From Verrucomicrobiota bacterium (GTDB lineage Bacteria > Verrucomicrobiota > Verrucomicrobiia > Limisphaerales > JACRJY01): a stretch of 48,931 nt of DNA. The stretch lies in assembly GCA_016235585.1 (NCBI GenBank), contig JACRJY010000112.1, positions 1 to 48,931 of the forward strand. Reading direction: 5' to 3'. Under the pieces are notes generated by a model. It searched no databases and was not told the origin of the DNA. It saw only the letters and a program-made list of their open reading frames with translations. Every line of letters starts with the position of its first letter. The first letter of the stretch is position 1. Made by a program: the position numbers and the translations under genes. Shown here piece after piece: positions 42,626 to 48,931 of this stretch.

Positions 42626-42886
42626 ATGCTGACCGCCTACATCGCCAAAGCCGTCGAGAAGGCCCGCTACGAGCCGATGGAAAACGGCCGCTTCTTCGCC
42701 ACGATTCCCGGATTCAAGGGCCTGTGGGCCGAGGGCAAAACGGTCGAGGCCGCCCGCCGTGAGTTGATTGAGACACTGGAGGACTGGCTGCTGCTGGCGT
42801 TCCGGTTCGGCGACGACGTGCCGGTGGTGGGGGGCATTGATTTGAACAAGGTGGGGCGTCATGCCAAGACCCGTCAGCCGGCGTGA
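42626..42886 (+). CDS. hicB: HicB-type antitoxin
   Basis: This 86-residue protein has the partial RNase H-like HicB fold: ARYEPMENGRFFATIPGFKGLWAEGKTVEAARRELIETLEDWLL. No added DNA-binding tail is obvious. It overlaps the following HicA-type gene by 26 bases, so the two are translated together. HicB neutralises HicA and usually represses its own promoter. The 117-base gap to the divergent moxR gene must hold the promoter; none is clear. Confidence 0.88.
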   Translation: MLTAYIAKAVEKARYEPMENGRFFATIPGFKGLWAEGKTVEAARRELIETLEDWLLLAFRFGDDVPVVGGIDLNKVGRHAKTRQPA

Positions 42887-43085
42887 ACTCGTCCGGCGAC
42901 TGCGCGCCCTCGGATGGGAAGGCCCGTTCCCCGGCGGCAAACACGAGGCGATGCGCCAGTCGTTCACGGGAATCAAGGTTCCCCTGCCCAATCCGCATCG
43001 TGGCGATCTCGACTGGTCACTGGTGAAGCGCATTCTCGGACAAGCGGGGATCAGCCGCGAGGAGTGGGATCAGGCAGGCGAATGA
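42861..43085 (+). CDS. hicA: HicA-type mRNA interferase toxin
   Basis: This 74-residue toxin has the double-stranded-RNA-binding-like HicA fold. The catalytic histidine is H28 in PGGKHEAMRQ, and KVPLPNPHRGDLDWSLVKRILGQAGI completes the family pattern. It cleaves mRNA when freed from HicB. The order here is antitoxin first, which is common outside E. coli. The 26-base overlap with hicB is in a different frame and leaves both proteins intact. Confidence 0.88.
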   Translation: MPRPVSRRELVRRLRALGWEGPFPGGKHEAMRQSFTGIKVPLPNPHRGDLDWSLVKRILGQAGISREEWDQAGE

Positions 43086-43104
43086 TTTCCGCAGGTTGCG
43101 CTTC

Positions 43105-44820
43105 TCATTTCCCCATCGGCTTCATCGTCAATGGATCGCGCAGCGGCACATCCACGAGTTTGCCCTTGCTCAACGACTCCAACTTCACCGGATTCGTCGG
43201 ATGGCCGAGGAGAATCTCGTTCTTCTGCCCGATGATGAAGAGGACGACGTTTTCGGGCGTCACGTATTTCTTCGCCACGCGCTGCACGTCGGCCTTGGTC
43301 ACGGCCTGGATTTTGGCGCGGTAATTTTTCCAGTAGTCCGGGTCAGTCGCAAAACGCCCGGTGAATTCATCCGCCGCGAACGTGCCGGCCACCTGCGACT
43401 TCGTGGTGAACGTGCGCGGGAAGGTTTCGATGAACGATTTCTTCGCCGTGTCGAGTTCCTCGTCGGTCACGGGTGCCTCGGCGATTTTCTTCATCTCGTC
43501 GAGCACGATGGAGGTCGCGTAGGCCACGGTGCGGGACTTGGACTGGAACGCCGCGATGAAATACTGCGGAAAATAAACGCCCGCCGGCATGGCCGAGCCG
43601 GCGGAGTAGGCGAGGCCCTCGTCCGAGCGCACGCGGTTCATGATGCGCGAGGTGAAGCCGCCGCCGCCGAGGATGTCGTTCATCACCTGCAACGCGTAGA
43701 AGTCCGGGTTGTCGCGCCGGATGCCGGGCAGCATGATGGCGACGCGACCTTGGTTCACGTCCTTGTCCACGAGGTAAATTCCCGGCGCGGCCATCCGCTT
43801 GTCGGTCGGAATCGGCGGTGCTTTCTCGCCCTTGAACGGCCACTCGGCGAAAAGTTTTTCCAGCCGCGCCACCATCGCGTCGCGGTCGAAGTCGCCGCTC
43901 ACGGCCACGACGAAGTTCGCCGGGTGAAACCACTTCTGGTGAAATGCCTCCAAATCGGCGCGCGTGATGGACTCGACGGAGGCCGCAGTGGAATGCTGGT
44001 TCACCCAGAATTTTTCGCCGTAGGCGAGGAAGCGCCGCTCGCGCTGCTCGATGTTCGCCGAGTCGTCGTTGCGCTGCTGCATGGACTGGAGCATCTGCTG
44101 TTTGCGCAGCGCGAGCTTGTCGTCCTGAAAACGCGGCGCGGTGAGCGCCTCGCGCAGGATGGCGAAGCCCTCGTCGAGGTCTTTCGAGAGCAGGTTGAGG
44201 CTCACACCGCCCTGCGTGTCGCCGACATTCGCGTTCAGGTGCGCGGCGAGGAAGGCGAGGCGCTCTTCCAGGTCTTCGGCCTTGCGCGACTTCGTGCCGC
44301 CGCGCGCGAGCAGATAGCCGGTCAATTCGCCGAGTCCCTCCTTGCCCGCCGGCACCGTGTAATCACCGGTGCGGACGGAGATGGAAATGTTGACGAGCGG
44401 CAGTTCGCGATCCGGCACCACGTAGGCCACCGGGCCGGCCTTGAGCGGCACGCGGTATTTCGCGGCCACCGGCGGCTCGTAAGCGAGCGGCGGGAAGGAA
44501 AGTTTTTCCGGCCGGTCGGGAATGTCGGCGGCGGCGAGTGAGAAAGTGAAAAATAAAAGCGCAGCCAAAACGGGGCCGACGTGGGAAAGAGAAAGTGTGC
44601 CGTTGAATTGTTGGTGTGTTTCCCCCTCACCCCGGCCCTCTCCCGCCGGGAGAGGGAGAAAATGGCGAATGCGCGGCGACATTCCGGCGCGCGTCCGGGT
44701 TTCGCCGTGCTGGCTGTGCCGCACCCTCTCCCCTGGGGAGAGGGCCGGGGTGAGGGGGAAGCGGTGTGGCAATTCAGAAAGCGTAGTCATATCGCAGGAA
44801 ATCATTGTGGAGCCGTTCAC
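43105..44820 (-). CDS. M16-family peptidase homologue without HxxEH (inactive partner)
   Basis: The mature part fits an M16 domain pair: [38 protein letters not shown] replaces the zinc site HxxEH, so it is catalytically inactive. The second half ([28 protein letters not shown]) is the usual substrate-binding partner. It pairs with the HxxEH-containing gene upstream, as in other bacterial M16 heterodimers. GTG 44820 overlaps the upstream stop (GTGA); ATG 44805 is also possible. Between these starts and the hydrophobic export segment ([15 protein letters not shown]) the frame passes through about 50 codons of an inserted palindromic repeat (44620-44760). The real start may lie after it, for example at a TTG just before the export segment. 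Confidence 0.85.
   Translation of the reverse strand: MNGSTMISCDMTTLSELPHRFPLTPALSPGERVRHSQHGETRTRAGMSPRIRHFLPLPAGEGRGEGETHQQFNGTLSLSHVGPVLAALLFFTFSLAAADIPDRPEKLSFPPLAYEPPVAAKYRVPLKAGPVAYVVPDRELPLVNISISVRTGDYTVPAGKEGLGELTGYLLARGGTKSRKAEDLEERLAFLAAHLNANVGDTQGGVSLNLLSKDLDEGFAILREALTAPRFQDDKLALRKQQMLQSMQQRNDDSANIEQRERRFLAYGEKFWVNQHSTAASVESITRADLEAFHQKWFHPANFVVAVSGDFDRDAMVARLEKLFAEWPFKGEKAPPIPTDKRMAAPGIYLVDKDVNQGRVAIMLPGIRRDNPDFYALQVMNDILGGGGFTSRIMNRVRSDEGLAYSAGSAMPAGVYFPQYFIAAFQSKSRTVAYATSIVLDEMKKIAEAPVTDEELDTAKKSFIETFPRTFTTKSQVAGTFAADEFTGRFATDPDYWKNYRAKIQAVTKADVQRVAKKYVTPENVVLFIIGQKNEILLGHPTNPVKLESLSKGKLVDVPLRDPLTMKPMGK
44620..44760. repeat. MITE-like element with 25-base terminal inverted repeats
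   Basis: The ends 44620-44644 and 44736-44760 are perfect 25-base inverted copies (TTCCCCCTCACCCCGGCCCT.. and complement). Each arm is itself half of a local hairpin (CCCTCTCCC-GCC-GGGAGAGGG and CCCTCTCCC-CT-GGGGAGAGGG). It encodes no transposase. It lies in frame inside the 5' part of the second M16 gene. Confidence 0.9.
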
Positions 44821-46553
44821 TTTTTCGCCTTCTCCAGTTCAGCGATGCGCTTTTCCACCAGGGAGCGCTGGATTTTTTGGAGCGGCTGGGCTTTGCCGGC
44901 GGACTTTCCAGCCTGCGCGTTCGAGTCGCCGAGCGCCTGCTTGAGCTTGGCCAAATCCGTCTCGCCTTGCAGCGCGGCCTTGAGCCGGTTGACGAACGCC
45001 TTTTGTTCCGCCGACAGTCCGGCGAGTTCCGGGTCGTCGCCGCCCGCGCTTTTCTTGCGGGTGTAGATGGCGACAGCGCGGTTCTCTTTGGTGAAGTAAG
45101 CATTCGCCACGCGCTTCACATCGGCGGCGGTGACGGCTTGGATTCTCGGCCCCGCTTCGTTCATCTCCCGCCAGTCGCCGCGCCCGTCGTATTGGATGAG
45201 TTGCATGAGAATCGGTGAGTTCGACGAGAGGCGGCGGTATTCGCCGGCGGCGAAGTTGTTTTTCACCTTCTGCAATTCCTCCACCGGCAGCTCCGTGGTC
45301 TTGAGCTTTTCCAGTTCAGAGTAGATACCCTGTTCGACTTCCTCCGGCGTCTTGCCTTCCTTCGCCTCGCCGCCCGCGTTGAAGACGCCGGCCCACTTGC
45401 GCGCGTCGTGCCACGCGAATGTGTCCGTCGCGACCTGCGCGCCGAGCACCAAGCCCTTGTAAAGTCGGCCCGTGCGCGTGGAGAGCAACTGCGCGAGCAC
45501 TTGCAGCGCGTAGGAGTCGCGGTGGCCGAACGCCACCGTGTGCCAGTAGATGTCCACCTGTGGATTCGTCTCGGCCTCGGCGTTCATGCGTTTCTCGGCC
45601 TGCTGCTTCGGTTCGAGCGTCACCACGTCGGGTGGCGCGGTCTTGCCCGCCGGGATGCGGGAAAAGTATTTATTCACCACCGCCTCGGTGTTCTTCGCGT
45701 CGAAGTCGCCGACGAGAATCAGCGTGATGTTCTGCGGCGAATAATAAATCCCGTAGAACTCATCCGCCTGCGCCTTCGAGATGGCCGGGATGTCCGACGG
45801 CCAGCCAATCACCGGCCAGCCGTAGGGATGCGCCTCCCAGAAGAGCGACTCGAAGCTCTCGGCGAACTTGCCCAGCGGCGTGGACTCGGTGCGCATCCGC
45901 CGCTCTTCGAACACCACGTCGCGCTCGGCGTAAAACTCGCGAAACACCGGGCGCAGCAGCCGCTCGCTCTCCATCCACATCCACAGCTCCAGTTTGTTCG
46001 CCGGCACGGTGATGAAATAGCCGGTCATGTCCTCGCTGGTGAAGGCGTTCATGCCCGACGCGCCGCCGGTCGTGTAAATGCGGTCAAACTCGTTCTTCAC
46101 GAGAATGTCCCGCTGCGCATCCACGAGTTTTTTGAATTCCACTTCCAGGTCCTTGTAGCGCGCCGTTTTGTTCTCCGGCTTCGCCACGTCATCAATCTCG
46201 CCGCGCCGCCACATCGCGCGCATCTTCGCCTCCTCGTCGCGAATCAGGCCGCGCACGCGCTCCTGCTCGGTGATGATTTCGAGATCCTTCTTGTAATCTT
46301 TCGTGCCGAGCGTGGGCGTGCCCTTGAACATCATGTGCTCGAAGAGGTGCGCGATGCCCGTGATGCCGGGGCGCTCGTTGGCGCTGCCGACGTGCGCGAC
46401 CCAGCCGCCGGCGACGGTCGGCTCGTCGTGGCGCTCGACCAGGAGCAGCCTCATGCCGTTGGGCAGCGTGTGTTCGATGACGGGAACTTTCTGGGCCAGC
46501 AGCGCGGGCGCGGCGGCCAGCAGGAGCAACAGGGAAAATCGCAAAGGCTTCAT
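44817..46553 (-). CDS. M16-family zinc metallopeptidase
   Basis: This 578-residue exported protease has a signal peptide ([21 protein letters not shown]) and the inverted zinc motif H-L-F-E-H in [16 protein letters not shown]. The downstream glutamate ligand lies in the [12 protein letters not shown] region. A charged insertion (about residues 90-160, [21 protein letters not shown]) separates the motif from the rest. A C-terminal M16 partner domain and a Lys/Ala-rich tail follow. Periplasmic M16 enzymes degrade peptides and work with an inactive partner, here the next gene, coupled by GTGA. The ATG at 46553 suits the signal peptide. Confidence 0.93.
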   Translation of the reverse strand: MKPLRFSLLLLLAAAPALLAQKVPVIEHTLPNGMRLLLVERHDEPTVAGGWVAHVGSANERPGITGIAHLFEHMMFKGTPTLGTKDYKKDLEIITEQERVRGLIRDEEAKMRAMWRRGEIDDVAKPENKTARYKDLEVEFKKLVDAQRDILVKNEFDRIYTTGGASGMNAFTSEDMTGYFITVPANKLELWMWMESERLLRPVFREFYAERDVVFEERRMRTESTPLGKFAESFESLFWEAHPYGWPVIGWPSDIPAISKAQADEFYGIYYSPQNITLILVGDFDAKNTEAVVNKYFSRIPAGKTAPPDVVTLEPKQQAEKRMNAEAETNPQVDIYWHTVAFGHRDSYALQVLAQLLSTRTGRLYKGLVLGAQVATDTFAWHDARKWAGVFNAGGEAKEGKTPEEVEQGIYSELEKLKTTELPVEELQKVKNNFAAGEYRRLSSNSPILMQLIQYDGRGDWREMNEAGPRIQAVTAADVKRVANAYFTKENRAVAIYTRKKSAGGDDPELAGLSAEQKAFVNRLKAALQGETDLAKLKQALGDSNAQAGKSAGKAQPLQKIQRSLVEKRIAELEKAKK

Positions 46554-46685
46554 GGAGGAAAAAGAGGCGCGCAAATCAGCAATGACAGTTTCGAGGCACG
46601 CCGTAACAACTGCCCGAATCGGCGCGGACAGTCAACGGGCAAACCGCAGGCTTGTTTTCCCGCACCGTTCCGCTACCTTTCCGCC

Positions 46686-46889
46686 ATGAGCACAGTCACT
46701 GAAATCAAGGCCGCCATTGAAACGCTCTCCCCCGCCGAGCGCGCGGAGTTGGAACGTCTGCTGCGCCCGCCCGCTGCGCCCAGCGGGAAAGCTGCCCTGC
46801 CGGACTACGCCGAGCGCCGCCGCCGTATTTTTGGCGACCGCGTGCTGCCGAACCTGGTGATTGAAGCGCGCAAGCTGGAGCGGACATGA
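46686..46889 (+). CDS. VapB-type antitoxin
   Basis: This 67-residue protein begins with a helical segment typical of small antitoxins (VTEIKAAIETLSPAERAELERLL), then a Pro/Lys-rich part and an RRRRIFGDRVLPN.. tail likely to bind the toxin. Its stop overlaps the start of a PIN-domain gene by four bases (ATGA). The assignment rests on size, the helix pattern and this pairing. An MraZ/AbrB-type fold is not visible. Confidence 0.75.
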   Translation: MSTVTEIKAAIETLSPAERAELERLLRPPAAPSGKAALPDYAERRRRIFGDRVLPNLVIEARKLERT

Positions 46890-47323
46890 GGCAATACGCG
46901 GATTCCTCATTCCTCGTCTCGCTCTACGGCAGTGATTCCAACTCCGCGCGGGCGGATCTGTGCCGGCAAGCCAATCCGGAGCCGCTGCCCTTCACGCCAC
47001 TGCATCGGGTGGAGTTTCGCAACGCCCTTTGGCTTGCGGTCTTCCAACGGCGCTGCGCGAAGACCGATGCACACGAAATCTGGCGGAACGTGGAGGCGGA
47101 TCTTGCCAGCGGAGTGCTGGTTTTGTCCGCCGCTTCGTTCGGCAACCTCTGGCAAAATGCCGAAACTTTGATCGAGCCGCACACGCCGGAAACGGGCGCG
47201 CGGAGCCTCGACATCCTTCACGTCGCCGCGGCCAAACTGCTGAATGTTGAAGAATTCGTGACGTTCGACCAACGGCAGGCGGCACTGGCTGAACGGGTTG
47301 GCTTGAAGGTTGTCACGCCTTGA
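46886..47323 (+). CDS. vapC: PIN-domain ribonuclease toxin (VapC-type)
   Basis: This 145-residue PIN domain has all four acidic metal ligands in the expected positions: D6 (YADSSF), E43 (HRVEFRNA), D109 (SLDILHVAAA) and D128 (TFDQRQ). VapC toxins cut tRNA or rRNA when released from the antitoxin. It is translationally coupled to the small antitoxin gene in front. The target cannot be predicted. Confidence 0.9.
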   Translation: MRQYADSSFLVSLYGSDSNSARADLCRQANPEPLPFTPLHRVEFRNALWLAVFQRRCAKTDAHEIWRNVEADLASGVLVLSAASFGNLWQNAETLIEPHTPETGARSLDILHVAAAKLLNVEEFVTFDQRQAALAERVGLKVVTP

Positions 47324-47444
47324 ACAAGCCGGTGAAGAATGTCCGCCGGCACAAGGAACAGGGCTTGTTTCACCGACGGCACCTCGGACACTTTTTCGCA
47401 ATGATCATGGCACACAACAACGCGACATTGGAAACCTCACGTCT

Positions 47445-48931
47445 TTGAGCGAGCCACTGGATTCCTTCGCCGCGCTCCAGCAGGTCGCCGTGCCCGACCT
47501 CTGGCAGCAGCAGGCCGTCGCGGCGTTGCGCGCGGGCGGCGATGTTGTCGTTCACGCCCCGACCGGCGCGGGCAAGACGCTCATCTTCGAATTGTGGTCG
47601 AACCAAGGCAAGCCGCGCGGCCAGGCCATCTACACCGTGCCCACTCGCGCGCTGGCCAACGACAAACTTGCCGAATGGCGCGCGCGCGGCTGGAACGTCG
47701 GCATCGCCACCGGCGATCTCGCGGAAAATCTCGAAGCGCCCGTGCTCGTCGCCACGCTGGAGACGCAGAAGAACCGGCTCATCCAGGGCGACGGCCCAAC
47801 TCTGCTCGTCGTGGATGAATACCAGATGCTCGGCGACGAGCAGCGCGGCTTGAACTACGAGCTGGCCATCGCGCTCGCGCCGCCGCAGACGCAACTGCTC
47901 CTCTTGAGCGGCAGCGTCGGCAATCCGCACGACGTGGTGAAGTGGCTGCGCCGCCTGGGCCGCCGTGTCACGCTCATCCGCCACGAGGAGCGTCCCGTGC
48001 CGCTGGAGGAGGTGAACGCGGCGAACTTGAATTATCACCTGCCGAGCGAAATTCACGGCTACTGGCCGCGCTTCGTCGCCAAGGCGCTCGCGGACAACCT
48101 CGGCCCGGTGCTCATTTTCTCCCCGCGCCGCAACGCCACCGAATCGCTCGCGGCGGAACTTGCGCGCTTTCTGCCGAATCCAAATCCGCTCCAAGTTACA
48201 ACCGAGCAAAAGCAAATCGTCGGCGAGCATCTGGCCAAAATGCTCCGCAGCCGTGTCGCCTATCATCACAGCGGCTTGAGCTACGCGGCGCGCGCCGGCG
48301 TCATCGAACCGCTCGCCAAGGCCGGGCAGCTCCGCGCCGTCGTCGCGACGATGGGGCTGGCGGCGGGCATCAACTTCTCGCTGCGCAGCGTGGCGCTGGC
48401 CGCCGCGACATATCGCAAGAACTACGAGGAGCATCCGCTCAAGGCCGATGAAATTCTCCAGATGATGGGCCGCGCGGGACGGCGGGGCATTGACGAAGTC
48501 GGCTTCCTGCTCGTCTCGGCCAACGGCGTGCGTCTGCGCGACGGTTTTCCCTGTCATCTGGCGCGCAGCGCGCTGGTGGACTGGGGCGCGCTGCTCGGCA
48601 TCATGGCCGTGGCGTCGGCGCAGGGCCGCGACCCGTTCGCCGACGCGGTGCGCGTGCAGGAGCGGCTCTTCACCACGAAGCCCATCGCGCTCGGCGTCGA
48701 GGAGTCGCTGAAAAATCCGAAAACACCGTGCAGCCTGGCGACCGACGCCGAGCGGGCGCGGCACATCCGCCGCCGCGCGCGGCAGATGCTCAACAGCCGC
48801 GGTGAGTGGGAGAATTATCCCGCGCTGCGCGACGTGCCAGTGAGCGAGATAAAGATGCTGGTGACTGTCCGGCGGCGGGAAAAGAAAGGTGCGGCTGATA
48901 AACCGGGCGACGCGTTCCCCCACACCCCCGC
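47445..48931 (+). CDS. Ski2-like DExH-type helicase (3' end beyond the window)
   Basis: This superfamily 2 helicase has at least 495 residues and is open to the right edge of the window. Motif I is APTGAGKT (about 38-45). Motif II reads VVDEYQML, i.e. DEYQ instead of DExH. Motif III is LLLSGS (SGS for the usual SAT). Motif VI, QMMGRAGRRGID, is the Ski2/Mtr4 signature. After it comes a region that aligns in position with the winged-helix/ratchet part. No ATG or GTG occurs in this frame before motif I except inside the conserved core. The TTG at 47445 is the best start, with ATT 47427 as alternative. Ski2 enzymes unwind RNA or DNA; the bacterial role is open. Confidence 0.85.
   Translation, partial: MSEPLDSFAALQQVAVPDLWQQQAVAALRAGGDVVVHAPTGAGKTLIFELWSNQGKPRGQAIYTVPTRALANDKLAEWRARGWNVGIATGDLAENLEAPVLVATLETQKNRLIQGDGPTLLVVDEYQMLGDEQRGLNYELAIALAPPQTQLLLLSGSVGNPHDVVKWLRRLGRRVTLIRHEERPVPLEEVNAANLNYHLPSEIHGYWPRFVAKALADNLGPVLIFSPRRNATESLAAELARFLPNPNPLQVTTEQKQIVGEHLAKMLRSRVAYHHSGLSYAARAGVIEPLAKAGQLRAVVATMGLAAGINFSLRSVALAAATYRKNYEEHPLKADEILQMMGRAGRRGIDEVGFLLVSANGVRLRDGFPCHLARSALVDWGALLGIMAVASAQGRDPFADAVRVQERLFTTKPIALGVEESLKNPKTPCSLATDAERARHIRRRARQMLNSRGEWENYPALRDVPVSEIKMLVTVRRREKKGAADKPGDAFPHTP

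Noticed and set aside
47324..47444. Terminator after vapC.
   Set aside because: ACAAGCC and GGCTTGT can pair, but the loop is about 45 bases and there is no T-run.
47370..48923. Long open frame (517 codons) on the minus strand.
   Set aside because: It is antisense to the Ski2-like helicase, whose motifs I, II, III and VI are all in the plus-strand frame.
1..48931. CRISPR array, tRNA, rRNA, transposase or integrase genes.
   Set aside because: None seen. All repeats are palindromic singles or short tandem arrays, and the gaps are short and accounted for.

Overview
The window is one GC-rich (roughly 60-65% by eye) stretch of bacterial chromosome. I place it in the Verrucomicrobiota (Pedosphaera/Limisphaera-like) by inference. 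The reasons are a type IV pilus assembly cluster next to very large secreted propeller and Ig-type proteins, PQQ-like propeller and sulfatase genes, secreted proteins ending in a 'FYR' tail, and dispersed intergenic repeats of the GGAGCGCCG.., CCACGGA.. and CCCTCACCCCGGCCCTCTCCC types. No rRNA, tRNA, CRISPR array, integrase or transposase was found.

Layout. 1-3160 (+): tsf with a clear terminator, then ruvC, a low-GC zinc-ribbon gene, ruvA and a DUF374 acyltransferase that starts inside a heptanucleotide repeat. 3224-7785 (-): glnD and a three-gene lipoprotein cassette (CsgG-like, DUF4810, DUF799/GNA1162). 7955-10040 (+): ECF sigma factor, putative anti-sigma factor and a DUF3106 protein. 10125-12917 (-): a secreted sulfatase and aroC. 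13150-14977 (+): an FmdB-like protein and an NtrC-type regulator, ending in a bidirectional terminator.

15036-31804 (-) is a long co-directional block and the most interesting region. From upstream to downstream it holds three pilin-like genes, a membrane-anchored six-CxxC protein, imelysin, a di-heme DUF1111 oxidoreductase, a second imelysin and an HTTM/vitamin-K-dependent gamma-carboxylase-like membrane protein, all tightly spaced. Then come pilMNOPQ-like genes and a 1246-residue secreted protein with NHL propeller, cohesin-like and dockerin-like modules. A reasonable reading is a cell-surface pilus system coupled to a periplasmic metal/redox module and possibly to carboxyglutamate formation. 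The coupling is inference.

32162-37985 (-): PQQ-like propeller, EF-P (with Asn where Lys/Arg is usual), an outer-membrane beta-barrel with a readable promoter, a His-rich nickel/cobalt permease and YgfZ. 38194-41380 (+): galE and a secreted protein with an internal duplication. 41471-42508 (-): an orphan MoxR ATPase. 42626-43085 (+): a HicB/HicA pair. 43105-46553 (-): a pair of M16 peptidases, the second with a repeat element inside its 5' coding region. 46686-47323 (+): a VapBC-type pair. 47445 to the end (+): a Ski2-like helicase that runs off the window and starts at TTG.

Many genes lack an obvious Shine-Dalgarno sequence, so several start choices rest on signal peptides or domain boundaries. 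All assignments are from reading the sequence; no database search was possible.
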